Source: Lentisphaera marina (GTDB lineage: Bacteria; Verrucomicrobiota; Lentisphaeria; Lentisphaerales; Lentisphaeraceae). From it: a stretch of DNA of 64,000 nucleotides. The stretch spans positions 930,001 to 994,000 of the forward strand of contig NZ_JAQZZL010000002.1 of the NCBI RefSeq assembly GCF_028745505.1, in the 5' to 3' direction. Made by a program: the position numbers and the translations under genes. Positions 25,637 through 34,692 of this stretch are shown here, one piece after another. How positions within the stretch are numbered: the first letter of the stretch is position 1; each line of letters opens with the position of its first letter. The notes below the pieces were generated by a model. The model did not search any database. It was not told the DNA's origin and was given only the letters and a program-made list of their open reading frames with translations.

Positions 25637-27532
25637 ATGGAAAATGAAGCTAATAATCTAGTCGAAAAACTTAAGGCTTTGAAAAAGGGGCAAGACCTAG
25701 AAGATAGAGGTCTATTAGAAATAGGTGGAATGGGAGAAGTTCATCGCAAATATGATATTCCATTAAATCGTGATATAGCTTACAAAGTTATGCTAGATAA
25801 GATAGCTAAAGATGACGAAAGGATTCTGCAGTTTATTGAAGAAGCTAGGATTACAGGTCGACTAGAGCACCCCAATATTGTTCCTGTTCACAGTTTGGGT
25901 GTGGATGAAGAGGGCAAAGTTTTCTTTACAATGAAGTATGTTCAAGGTGACTCTCTCTCGGATGTTATTAAGCTCTTGTCGAGTGGAGAAGAGGAGTTCC
26001 TAAGCTTTTATAGCCAATTCACTCTACTTACGATATTTCGAAAAGTTTGCGATGCGGTGTCTTTCGCTCATTTTAACGGCGTGGTTCACCGTGATATAAA
26101 GCCTGAAAACATTATGGTAGGTTCCTTTGGTGAAGTTTTACTGATGGATTGGGGTTTAGCTAAATATTTAGGTGACGAAGAACGTGAGTATGATGAGGAG
26201 GACGGCGAGACACCGTACCATCCCACAAATACTTCGCTTACAATGGATGGTATTATTAAAGGTAGCCCAGGTTACATGTCACCAGAACAGGCTCGTGGTG
26301 ATATTGATGATGTTGATCAGCTTTCGGATATATTTCTCTTAGGTGCAACCCTATATCATTTGTTTACTCATAGGCAGCCATTTAAAGGTTCTAGTTTAAC
26401 TGATACCATTGAGCGGTCTGAGCTTAACAAATTAACACCAGTGGTTGATCTTTCATTAGAAAAGCAAATTCCAGTAGAGTTGTGTGAGATTATTGAAAAG
26501 GCTATGGCCTCTAAAAAAGATGAGCGTTTCCAGACTGTAGAAGAGTTTTCCACCGCTTTAGATGGCTTTATGTCTGGTCAAATTATTTCTAATAATAAAG
26601 AATATAAAAAGGGGCAGGTTATCGTTAAACATGGCGAGTTAGGTAACGATGCTTATTTGATTGTGGAGGGAGAAGTAGAAGTTTATAAACGAATAAACGG
26701 CAAAAAACATATCCTTACACATTTAGGTCCAGGTGATGTATTTGGAGAAATGGCTCTTATTACAGAGGAGACACGTTCGGCTACAGTGAGTACAACAACT
26801 AAGACAAAATGTATAAAAATTTCCAATGACTGCCTTTTACGCCAAATAGAGAAACTACCTCCGTGGTTTCAGGGGATGATGAGTTCTTTATTTAAGCGCT
26901 TGCGTCAGATGGATGATATAGCGCATCCAATGATAGTTGCAGATTGTACTTTTGAAGTCATCATGCAGGTTCGTTTGTTGATGGCTGTTTATGGGAGTTT
27001 GGATGCTGATGGGCATATAAGTATGCCGATGCAGGAGTTGATAAGTGAAGTTTCCAATAATTTAAAAATTCCTAAGAAAAGAATCCGTCCTGTTTTAGCA
27101 GGCTTGGTTGAAATGGGGTTAGCCGAAGATAATAACGCAACACGTTTGTCAATTACAAGTTGGACGCTGTTTTGTGACTTTGTCGATTACACGAAGAATG
27201 CACCTAGTATGGCTCGCACGTCAACGACGATTATAAGTTCATTGAATATAAATAGAACTTATACAGATGGGAAAAGTTTGGTGCATAGGAATTTACGTTT
27301 GTGGCCGAATGAAGCTATTCCTTCCTTTGGGAAATTACAGAGGATAAAAGAAGAATTTAGTGAAGGTGATATCAAAGACTTTCGTATTCACTTCGGTAAA
27401 AAGCTACAAGAACTGAAAAATTATTCGCTATACTCCGAATCTCTGCAGAATGCTCAAGGAAAAAAGCATAGAACAAAGGCTTTTAACCCAAGTGAACCGC
27501 CAAAAATACTGGATGCATTTAAGGATGCATGA
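25637..27532 (+). CDS. Ser/Thr protein kinase fused to a CRP-like cyclic-nucleotide and winged-helix module
   Basis: The 631-residue product has an N-terminal kinase domain (about 20-315) that looks active: glycine loop IGGMGEVH, Lys in IAYKVM, HRDIKPEN at 151-158, DWGLA in place of DFG, and GYMSPEQA. Residues about 325-430 form a cNMP-binding domain (GELGNDAYLIVEGEVEVYK, FGEMAL with RSATV, the phosphate-binding cassette). Residues about 430-520 resemble the CRP winged helix (ISMPMQELISEVSNNL, KIPKKRIRPVLAGLVEMGLA). It has no transmembrane segment and no repeats. A second messenger may control kinase output, DNA binding, or both. Its 3' end overlaps the next gene by 8 bp. Confidence 0.85.
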   Translation: MENEANNLVEKLKALKKGQDLEDRGLLEIGGMGEVHRKYDIPLNRDIAYKVMLDKIAKDDERILQFIEEARITGRLEHPNIVPVHSLGVDEEGKVFFTMKYVQGDSLSDVIKLLSSGEEEFLSFYSQFTLLTIFRKVCDAVSFAHFNGVVHRDIKPENIMVGSFGEVLLMDWGLAKYLGDEEREYDEEDGETPYHPTNTSLTMDGIIKGSPGYMSPEQARGDIDDVDQLSDIFLLGATLYHLFTHRQPFKGSSLTDTIERSELNKLTPVVDLSLEKQIPVELCEIIEKAMASKKDERFQTVEEFSTALDGFMSGQIISNNKEYKKGQVIVKHGELGNDAYLIVEGEVEVYKRINGKKHILTHLGPGDVFGEMALITEETRSATVSTTTKTKCIKISNDCLLRQIEKLPPWFQGMMSSLFKRLRQMDDIAHPMIVADCTFEVIMQVRLLMAVYGSLDADGHISMPMQELISEVSNNLKIPKKRIRPVLAGLVEMGLAEDNNATRLSITSWTLFCDFVDYTKNAPSMARTSTTIISSLNINRTYTDGKSLVHRNLRLWPNEAIPSFGKLQRIKEEFSEGDIKDFRIHFGKKLQELKNYSLYSESLQNAQGKKHRTKAFNPSEPPKILDAFKDA

Positions 27533-28670
27533 TGAGAGTAAGTATGGAAATTTCATACAGGGTATAAAGGATAAAGATTTATTTAGACAAGCTAAAGTCT
27601 ATTATCATACTCACGATGCGGAGTACGATTATGAAGGAAAGAGGATAATAAATTTTTCCTCGAATAGTTATTTGGGTATGCATTTAGATCAGCAGCTTAT
27701 TCAAGCTTCTGTAGAAGCTACTCAGCGTTATGGTGTGTCGTCTACGGCATCTCGCTTAGTTTGTGGAACTTTACCTTTACATGCTGATCTAGAGGCTGCT
27801 ATTTGCGATTGGAAGGGGGCTGAAGCCTCTATTGTGTTTAATAGTGGCTTTCAAGCAAATGTAGGTTTATTGCAGGCTCTAGCGGATTCAGGAACTATGA
27901 TTTTTGTTGATCGCCTAGTTCATGCATCTATTATTGATGGTGTTCGTTTGTCAGGTGCGAAGTTTCAGCGCTTTAAGCATAATGATATGAGCTCCTTGAA
28001 TGACTTGTTGAAACGTTATGAGTCGGTGGAGAATAAAATCATTGTTTCAGAAACGGTCTTTAGTATGGATGGTGATATGGCGCCGGTGGATGATTTGATA
28101 GGTCTTTCCAAGCAATATAAAGCTTTTTTATATCTAGATGATGCTCATGGTGCGGGTGTCTATGGAGAGGCTGGTTGTGGACCTACAGGTAAGTGGGCAA
28201 AAGATGTCGACTTGTTATTAGGGACTTTCTCAAAAGCTTTTGGCAGCTTTGGCGCATATGCATGTATGAGTAAGAGTATAAAAGACTATTTACTCAATAC
28301 TTGTCGTTCTTATATTTTTTCTACGGCTCTGCCGCCAGGAGTTGTTGCGGCAAATTTGAAAGCGGTGGAGTTGATGTGTACTAAAGAGTATGAGGCAAAG
28401 CGTAAATACGTCATGGATATGTCTAGAAAGCTTAGGTGTTCATTAGAAGCCAAAGCTTATAAGCTTGTGGATGGAGATGGCCCGATTGTTGCGATTATCA
28501 TGGGAGAGGAAAAACTTGCTTTGGAGAAGTCTAAAAACTTATTGGATAAAGGTTTTTTAGTGCCGGCAATTAGACCTCCAACAGTGCCGAAAGGAACGGC
28601 TCGACTACGCTTGACTTTGTCAAGTCTTCACACAGAAGAGCAGGTAGTAGCCTTGCTAGATGTGTTGTGA
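27525..28670 (+). CDS. Alpha-oxoamine synthase family PLP enzyme (BioF/KBL/SPT-like)
   Basis: The 381-residue fold-type I aminotransferase-like enzyme has the PLP Lys in LLGTFSKAFGSFGAYAC and other family marks (NFSSNSYLGMHLD, VSSTASRLVCGTLPLH, DDAHGAGVYGEAG). The family condenses an acyl-CoA with an amino acid (BioF, 2-amino-3-ketobutyrate ligase, serine palmitoyltransferase). The ATG at 27525 overlaps the kinase stop (27530-27532); an ATG at 27513 is the alternative. No other bio gene is adjacent. With OleC-like and LolA-like neighbours, an acyl-chain-using role such as sphingoid-base synthesis is worth considering, but sequence does not decide. Confidence 0.8.
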   Translation: MHDESKYGNFIQGIKDKDLFRQAKVYYHTHDAEYDYEGKRIINFSSNSYLGMHLDQQLIQASVEATQRYGVSSTASRLVCGTLPLHADLEAAICDWKGAEASIVFNSGFQANVGLLQALADSGTMIFVDRLVHASIIDGVRLSGAKFQRFKHNDMSSLNDLLKRYESVENKIIVSETVFSMDGDMAPVDDLIGLSKQYKAFLYLDDAHGAGVYGEAGCGPTGKWAKDVDLLLGTFSKAFGSFGAYACMSKSIKDYLLNTCRSYIFSTALPPGVVAANLKAVELMCTKEYEAKRKYVMDMSRKLRCSLEAKAYKLVDGDGPIVAIIMGEEKLALEKSKNLLDKGFLVPAIRPPTVPKGTARLRLTLSSLHTEEQVVALLDVL

Positions 28671-28696
28671 TAATCTGCTAAGATTTCACTGTACCG

Positions 28697-29950
28697 CTAA
28701 GGGAATATTCCTCGCTCTGTATAAACTTCATCAATGTTTTTTAAGGCTCGTATATAGGCCGCTTCTCTTTTACTGACATTGAGTTCGATACTTAGGTCGT
28801 GAACTATATGATAGGCTTGAGTTATTTTGTCATGGAGTTTTTCTAAGACGTGGTGCTCGTGCCAGTAATCATTTGAGCGGTTTTGCAGCCATTCAAAATA
28901 GGAGACGATAACGCCACCTGAGTTAGCAAGTATGTCTGGTATGACAGCAATACCCCTTTCTTCTAAAATGGCATCTGCTTTGTTGTTGATAGGGCCATTT
29001 GCGCCTTCAGCAATAAGTTCAACCTGGGCCATACGAGCTTCTTCTTCACCGATTTGGTTTTCTAGAGCGGCGGGAATCATGACATCAGCTTTCATGGAAA
29101 AGAAATCTTCGCGACTTAGTAATTCTTGACCCATGAAGTCTTCCAGGCTTCCTTTGTTTTGAATGTGTTCAGTGAGCTGACGTATGGGGATGCCGTCTTT
29201 CATGTAGAGTGTGCCGGCACAGTCATTTACAGCAATGACTTTGGCGCCTAGGGAATCGAGTCTTTTGGCGGCCCATGAGCCAACCTTGCCAAATCCCTGA
29301 ATGATGAAGGTTTTTTGGCTTAAATCATAATTGTGTTGTTTGGCCCATTCTTCAATACACATGACGACACCGTAGCCCGTGGCTTGTGCGCGCCCTTTTG
29401 TGCCGCCGACTTTAACAGACTTGCCAGTGACTACGCCTTTTAAGCATTGTCTTTCGAGTGAACCAGAAGTGTTGAGGTAGGTGTCCATCATCCAGTTCAT
29501 CGTCTGAGCACTCGTACCCATGTCGGGTGCGGGTATATCAAAGTTTGGTCCTATGTTATTTCCCAAAGCATGAACGAATCGTCGGGTGATTCTTTCCATT
29601 TCACTTTCGGAGTGATCTTTTGGATTGAATTTCACACCGCCTTTGGCACCACCAAAAGGTAGGTCCGCCAAAGAACATTTTAGGGTCATTAGCATTGCGA
29701 GACCCTTTACTTCGTCTAAATTCACTTGTGGATGAAAGCGAAAGCCTCCTTTGTAGGGTCCCAAGATATTATTGTGCTGAATACGGTAGCCTTTAAAAAG
29801 TTTCATTTCACCGGAGTCCATACGAACGGGGAAATTGACAATGAGTTCATTTTTAGGTTGTTTTAAAATGGTGTGTATGGTTTTGCCAATATCAGCTGTT
29901 TTGCAGGCTTCGTTGAAAATGTTAATGACGTTTTTGAATAGTTTATCCAA
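28697..29950 (-). CDS. gdhA: Glutamate dehydrogenase (Glu/Leu/Phe/Val family)
   Basis: The 417-residue product has the hexameric class I/II GDH layout, with the substrate-binding and catalytic segment LPFGGAKGGVKFNPK (Lys103) and NFDIPAPDMGTSAQTMNWMMD, followed by a Rossmann domain (IIQGFGKVGSWAAKRL). It interconverts glutamate and 2-oxoglutarate plus ammonium. Sequence context does not tell NAD from NADP preference. It is monocistronic and convergent with the alpha-oxoamine synthase (26-bp gap), with GGGAGA just upstream of the start. Leucine dehydrogenase is a remote alternative. Confidence 0.92.
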   Translation of the reverse strand: MDKLFKNVINIFNEACKTADIGKTIHTILKQPKNELIVNFPVRMDSGEMKLFKGYRIQHNNILGPYKGGFRFHPQVNLDEVKGLAMLMTLKCSLADLPFGGAKGGVKFNPKDHSESEMERITRRFVHALGNNIGPNFDIPAPDMGTSAQTMNWMMDTYLNTSGSLERQCLKGVVTGKSVKVGGTKGRAQATGYGVVMCIEEWAKQHNYDLSQKTFIIQGFGKVGSWAAKRLDSLGAKVIAVNDCAGTLYMKDGIPIRQLTEHIQNKGSLEDFMGQELLSREDFFSMKADVMIPAALENQIGEEEARMAQVELIAEGANGPINNKADAILEERGIAVIPDILANSGGVIVSYFEWLQNRSNDYWHEHHVLEKLHDKITQAYHIVHDLSIELNVSKREAAYIRALKNIDEVYTERGIFP

Positions 29951-30095
29951 GGTGATCTCCCTTTTGTTTTTCTTATTCTACAGCATCGAGCTCGGCAAAG
30001 GAATAGGAAAGAGGGCTTTAAGTTAAAAAATAATTTCATTTTTTGTACTTTGTGTCATAAATTAACTACATTAGAAACCTAAGCAGGAGTTTATT

Positions 30096-30548
30096 ATGTC
30101 CTTTTCTCAAACGAAAGAAATTATCCGGCAATGTCGAAGAGAGCATCTCGAGATGTCAGATACTATGGAAGAATTAGAAGAAATTTTTGTTAAACCAAAA
30201 ACTCAAGCGATTAGTCATTTTTGCGCACGTCAGCAAAAGCATATTGCAAATTACTTAAAATGTTTCTTAGATTCGTCTCCGCAAGCCGTTTTGAATTCAT
30301 GGTTTCAAAACACGCCGGATATGGGGAAGCCCCTAACTTTACTTGATGATTTGCCAGAAGATTTAAAGAGTTCAGATTTTGAAAAAGTAATTCATAAAAT
30401 TTCTAAGGTGTTTGAGTTGAGATATGAGGCTTACTCAAAAATCTCTGAACTCGCCAAAACTAAAGAGCTCTTTACTCAGTTATCCGGTATCAATCATCAC
30501 GCTTCGGAGCAATTTCACTGGTCTTTGATGGAGAATAGAGACTTATAA
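30096..30548 (+). CDS. Hypothetical protein, 150 aa
   Basis: I do not recognise this family. It is a soluble, charged, mainly helical 150-residue protein with no signal peptide, preceded by a good ribosome site (AGCAGGAG). Several His/Glu-rich helices (REHLEMSDTMEELEE, RQQKHIANYL, INHHASEQFHW) recall four-helix hemerythrin- or ferritin-like bundles, but the metal-ligand pattern is not convincing. It stands alone between divergent gdhA and the sigma-factor gene. Confidence 0.6.
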   Translation: MSFSQTKEIIRQCRREHLEMSDTMEELEEIFVKPKTQAISHFCARQQKHIANYLKCFLDSSPQAVLNSWFQNTPDMGKPLTLLDDLPEDLKSSDFEKVIHKISKVFELRYEAYSKISELAKTKELFTQLSGINHHASEQFHWSLMENRDL

Positions 30549-30714
30549 TATGACTTACTTTAAGTAGGGGCTTGTTTTCTAAAAATCAGGCTTGTATTAT
30601 ATTGAACGTCCGTTACTATAGCACGCTTATTTCCGCACAGAACGTGAGGGGTGAAATATGCTATTGTATTTTACAAGTAAACATTAACAAATTTAAGTAT
30701 CCGGGAAATTGCAG

Positions 30715-31539
30715 ATGGATTCAAAAAGCGACGCCATTCGTAATTATATGCATAATATTAGTGATTATTCACTAGTAACAAAAGAAGAAGAGGTCGATTT
30801 AGCGGCTGATATTAAGTTAGGTAGTGATAAAGCACGTGAAAAGCTAATCGTTTCCAATCTTCGACTTGTTGTGAAAATTGCACATGATTTCAAAGGACTC
30901 GGCTTGCCCTTATCTGACCTTATTTCAGAAGGCAATATTGGATTGATGCGTGCGGTTGAAAAATTCGACCCCGCTAAAGGTGCAAAATTTTCTTCTTATG
31001 CAGCGTGGTGGATTAAACAGTCCATGCGCCGTGGTTTGGCTAATCAGAGCCGTACAATTCGTATTCCTGTCCAGTCGGCAGGTAAAATAAACAAGATTCG
31101 AAATGCTCGCATTGAATTGAAAGAAAAGCTCATGCGTGAGCCTACTGATCAAGAGATTGCAACCTATTTAGAGTTTTCAAAGAGAACAGTTTCAGGTCTC
31201 AGTACTGTTGGTGGATCAACTATTTCACTCCAAGCCAAACTACAAGATGGTGAAGATGGTGAAATTCAAGATATTGTAGCCGACAAAGCTTCTCAGACCG
31301 CTTCAGATATCATTGGTGAAGCAGAATCAATAAACTCCATGATGAAGTTTATTGTCTACTTAACTGATCGTGAAAAATTGGTATTAGAATTACGCTTTGG
31401 TTTATTGTCAGGTCGTCCAAAAACTTTGGAAGAAGTAAGTCAAGCTATTGGTAGAACACGTGAGCGTGTTCGTCAGATTCAAAACCAAGCGCTCAAGAAA
31501 CTCAGAGAAAGAATGCAGCGTGAAAGTCTGCTTAATTAA
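30715..31539 (+). CDS. Sigma-70 family RNA polymerase sigma factor
   Basis: The 274-residue product has regions 1.2-4 but no 1.1. Region 2 contains DLISEGNIGLMRAVEKFDP and FSSYAAWWIKQSMRRGLA; region 4 contains LEEVSQAIGRTRERVRQIQNQALKKLRE. The size and lack of region 1.1 point to an alternative (group 2/3, RpoH- or RpoS-like) factor and not the housekeeping RpoD. The ATG at 30715 has GGGA eight bases upstream and is preferred over a TTG at 30709. proC follows 9 bp later. Confidence 0.88.
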   Translation: MDSKSDAIRNYMHNISDYSLVTKEEEVDLAADIKLGSDKAREKLIVSNLRLVVKIAHDFKGLGLPLSDLISEGNIGLMRAVEKFDPAKGAKFSSYAAWWIKQSMRRGLANQSRTIRIPVQSAGKINKIRNARIELKEKLMREPTDQEIATYLEFSKRTVSGLSTVGGSTISLQAKLQDGEDGEIQDIVADKASQTASDIIGEAESINSMMKFIVYLTDREKLVLELRFGLLSGRPKTLEEVSQAIGRTRERVRQIQNQALKKLRERMQRESLLN

Positions 31540-31548
31540 GTAGAATAT

Positions 31549-32349
31549 ATGAAGCACTTATCATTTATTGGTACTGGCAAAATGGCCAGTGCTATTGCAA
31601 AAGGTATATGCCTTAATGGTGTATTGACTAGCGATCAAATTATTGGTACAGCACCAGATGAAAGTCGCAATGACTTTCACAAGTTAACAGATATACCTGT
31701 TAGTGAAAACAACTCAGATGCTATGAACTCACGAATGGTTGTTCTCGCGTTTAAGCCTCAAATGGCTGAGCAAATTTGTCGTTCTTTACAGCCAATGGTG
31801 AAAGATCAATACTTCGTATCTATTTGTGCAGGTATAACCTTAGAGAATCTACAAGAATGGTTGGGTAGTGATAAAGTGACTCGAACCATGCCTAATACAC
31901 CTTTGTGTGTATCTAAAGGTGCGGTCGCGTACTGTTCAGCTGATGGCGTTAATAATGAAGATTTTGATTTATTGACAAAATATTTTGAATGTTCGGGTAT
32001 TTTAGCTCAAGTTGCAGAAGAAGACATCAATACAATTACTGCACTGAGTGGAAGTGGACCTGCTTATGTATTTGAAATGATTGATACTTTTGCGCAATCC
32101 GCAAAAGAAAGTGGTTTGACTGATGAAGTTGCCTTGGCTTTTACGATTCAGACTTTTTTAGGAGCATCACAAATGCTCAGCGATAAATTGGGGAGTCCGG
32201 AAGAGTTACGCAATGCGGTGACATCTCCAAATGGAACGACTTATGCCGCCTTAGAGAATTTCAAAAAAAATAATTTGAGACAAGTTCTTAGAGATGGCTT
32301 TCAAGCGGCAAAAGATAGAGGCGACGAATTAAGTCGCGGTATAAAATAA
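31549..32349 (+). CDS. proC: Pyrroline-5-carboxylate reductase
   Basis: The 266-residue product has the N-terminal Rossmann motif FIGTGKMASAIAKGI and the signature region ITALSGSGPAYVFEMIDTFAQSA, with TSPNGTTYAALE near the C-terminus. It reduces pyrroline-5-carboxylate to proline with NAD(P)H. It lies 9 bp after the sigma factor gene and 35 bp before the ROK gene, with no proA or proB close by. Confidence 0.93.
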   Translation: MKHLSFIGTGKMASAIAKGICLNGVLTSDQIIGTAPDESRNDFHKLTDIPVSENNSDAMNSRMVVLAFKPQMAEQICRSLQPMVKDQYFVSICAGITLENLQEWLGSDKVTRTMPNTPLCVSKGAVAYCSADGVNNEDFDLLTKYFECSGILAQVAEEDINTITALSGSGPAYVFEMIDTFAQSAKESGLTDEVALAFTIQTFLGASQMLSDKLGSPEELRNAVTSPNGTTYAALENFKKNNLRQVLRDGFQAAKDRGDELSRGIK

Positions 32350-32384
32350 ATTTATTAGTGTATCAATTTTAGGGTAGATTAAAC

Positions 32385-33392
32385 ATGATTATTTGTGGAT
32401 TAGATATTGGCGGAACAAAAGTTGAAGCCGCATTTTTTGAAGTTGTCAAAGAAACTCAAGATAATGACCATTGGCAAGAAATTCAGATTGCTGGAGAAGT
32501 TCTCTTTTTAAGAAACAGAGGTTCTAGAAGAATCCCTACAGAGAGAAGCAAAGGCTACCAAATTGTCATTGAAAATATCTCTAACCTTATAAAAGATCTA
32601 TCCAAAGAGTTGACAATTTCCCTAGAAGAAATCAAAGGCATAGGCATAGGCCTACCTGGTTCTGTTGATCCCAAAAGAAAAGCAATGTCCAATGGTAATA
32701 CGCGCATCTTTTTGGATAAGAATTTAGAAAATGACTTACAGATTTTACTTAAGTTGCCCATTCCAGTTGAAGTAAGCAATGACGCTAACTGCTTTGCTTT
32801 AGCAGAAGTGCTTGCAGGCGCAGGTATAAGCTTTGCAAAAGATAGTGGTAAACCAGTTAAGAAACAAAATGGCTTAGGGCTTATCCTCGGTACTGGTTTA
32901 GGTGGTGGTTGCATTATCAACGGCCAGTTAGTGGCAGGAGCATCTGGTTCAGCCTTCGAAGTTGGACATATGGCATTAGAGTTAGATGGTGGTTTACCTT
33001 GTCACTGTGGTGTAGCAGGTTGCGCTGAGCAGTATTTATCAGGTACGGCAATTGAAGCTGCATATTCTTCAAGAATGTATTCTCAAATTGCTGAACGCCC
33101 TGATGCGCGCAAGATCTTCGAAATGGCCGAAGCACAAGAACCTATGGCACAAGCTATAATTAAGCAATACAAGAAACGTTTAGCTAAATTCCTTGCGAAT
33201 TTAACAAATATTATGGATCCCGACTATTTTGTTTTAGGCGGAGGTGTATCTTTACAGAGTACTGTTTATGAAGGTCTTGAAGAAGAAATGAGACGCTATA
33301 TTTATAGTCCTGTTGCAAAGCCAAAAGTTTATTGTCACCAGTTAGGTGATTCAGCAGGTGTATTAGGAGCGGCTTTACTAGCATTAATATAA
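32385..33392 (+). CDS. ROK-family sugar kinase (glucokinase-like)
   Basis: The 335-residue product has the ATP phosphate motif GLDIGGTKVEAA at the start, LGLILGTGLGGGCIING in the middle and the ROK zinc motif PCHCGVAGCAEQYLSG. There is no N-terminal HTH, so it is a kinase and not a repressor. It phosphorylates a hexose such as glucose, N-acetylglucosamine or fructose; motifs do not fix the sugar. It is separated from the pseudokinase gene by 13 bp. Confidence 0.88.
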   Translation: MIICGLDIGGTKVEAAFFEVVKETQDNDHWQEIQIAGEVLFLRNRGSRRIPTERSKGYQIVIENISNLIKDLSKELTISLEEIKGIGIGLPGSVDPKRKAMSNGNTRIFLDKNLENDLQILLKLPIPVEVSNDANCFALAEVLAGAGISFAKDSGKPVKKQNGLGLILGTGLGGGCIINGQLVAGASGSAFEVGHMALELDGGLPCHCGVAGCAEQYLSGTAIEAAYSSRMYSQIAERPDARKIFEMAEAQEPMAQAIIKQYKKRLAKFLANLTNIMDPDYFVLGGGVSLQSTVYEGLEEEMRRYIYSPVAKPKVYCHQLGDSAGVLGAALLALI

Positions 33393-33405
33393 GAGGGGAT
33401 TGTAC

Positions 33406-34692
33406 ATGAGTGCCGAGCAAATTAAAGCAGCTTGTCCATCTTGTGAAAACAGGATGTTTTTTGATTATAATAAAGCTTTAACTCAGCAGTCATGCTCCTC
33501 CTGTAATTACACTTTTACAGTACCAAAGTCTTTTGGCTCTTATGTTTTACAAGTTATAAAAGCCAATGACGAATTTTCAGACACTTATAATGCCCTAAAT
33601 AAAGACGGGAAACTTTGCCGACTAAGAGTATTTAACAGTTTAGTTAGCGACTCTCTGCATGCTCAGCAAGCATTAAAGCTTAGTGTTCAAAAACAACAAT
33701 TAGTTGAAAGTGATCATTTGCTTAAAATCCAAGATTCCTTTGAACATGAAAATCAGTTCTGTATTGAATACGACTTTATTAAAACAAGCCTTAAGGGGTA
33801 CAGACAAAAAGAATCACTAAGCTTAGATAAATGTTTTGAAATTAGCTTAAAACTCATTCGAGCTTATAAAGATTTAGCTGATAAAGATCTGAATGCGGCC
33901 AACTTAAAGCCAAGTACGATAGCTTATCTCAATGAAAATATTTTATTTTATGATGTCGAAACTTCTTGGCCAGCTGCGCTAGAACTTTCCAAAAAAGATT
34001 TAGGATTCAATCCTATTAACAATGCTCAATATGTTGCTCCAGAGGTAATAACTGAACGTAAGGTCTCAGTAAATTCAGATATATATTCATTGGGATGTAT
34101 TATTTACGAAATATTTTCATCGCATGCACCTTTTTATAAAATGCAGACGACGAATGAACTTTTAGAGGCGCATAAAAATATAAAACCTGAATCACTTAGA
34201 GATTCTAATAATCGAGTGCCAGAAAGTTTGGATCGCTTGATACTCTCTATGTTGGAAAAGAATCCAGAACACCGCCCCAAATTAGATGATTTAATAAAAG
34301 ACTTTGAACGTGTCGACTTAAATCCCAGTAAAGAAATATTAAAAGAATTCGCGCCAAGTCCTAGCGATACTTTAGTTCCTAAAAAAACTGAAGAAATTGA
34401 CCTGAGTTTATTAGCATCAGAGAGAAGTTTACATCCCCCGAGCTCAGTGACTCCAATGGAAGAAGATCAGGACAAAGTATATGGAATTGATCCAAATGAT
34501 GAAGGTAATTTAGGCGATGAAAATTTGGAGCCCAAGAGTTTTCCAATAAGTGCAGTGTTTATTATCATTATGATAATACTTGTTCTTATTATGGCTTATT
34601 TCATGAAGAGTAGTTCTGATAGCAATACAGATGATCGAGAAAGCCTTTCTCATAACTTAGTGGATGCGTATGAAAATCATCGAAGCGCTTGA
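33406..34692 (+). CDS. Zinc-ribbon pseudokinase with C-terminal membrane anchor
   Basis: The 428-residue product begins with a CPSC-x16-CSSC zinc ribbon (Cys10, 13, 30, 33). A kinase-like domain (about 40-305) follows, but catalytic motifs are lost: the HRD loop reads DKDLNAANLKPSTI, the DFG region reads FYDVETSW, and no glycine loop is clear. Kinase C-lobe features survive (YVAPEVITERKVSVNSDIYSLGCIIYEIFS, MLEKNPEHRPKLDDLI). An acidic linker leads to one transmembrane helix (about 387-408). The ATG at 33406 follows GAGGGG; a TTG at 33400 is the alternative. It probably acts as a scaffold or sensor and overlaps the next gene. Confidence 0.8.
   Translation: MSAEQIKAACPSCENRMFFDYNKALTQQSCSSCNYTFTVPKSFGSYVLQVIKANDEFSDTYNALNKDGKLCRLRVFNSLVSDSLHAQQALKLSVQKQQLVESDHLLKIQDSFEHENQFCIEYDFIKTSLKGYRQKESLSLDKCFEISLKLIRAYKDLADKDLNAANLKPSTIAYLNENILFYDVETSWPAALELSKKDLGFNPINNAQYVAPEVITERKVSVNSDIYSLGCIIYEIFSSHAPFYKMQTTNELLEAHKNIKPESLRDSNNRVPESLDRLILSMLEKNPEHRPKLDDLIKDFERVDLNPSKEILKEFAPSPSDTLVPKKTEEIDLSLLASERSLHPPSSVTPMEEDQDKVYGIDPNDEGNLGDENLEPKSFPISAVFIIIMIILVLIMAYFMKSSSDSNTDDRESLSHNLVDAYENHRSA

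Noticed and set aside
30572-30775. 67-aa ORF before the sigma factor gene
   Set aside because: It overlaps the sigma gene start in another frame, has no ribosome site and no recognisable content.
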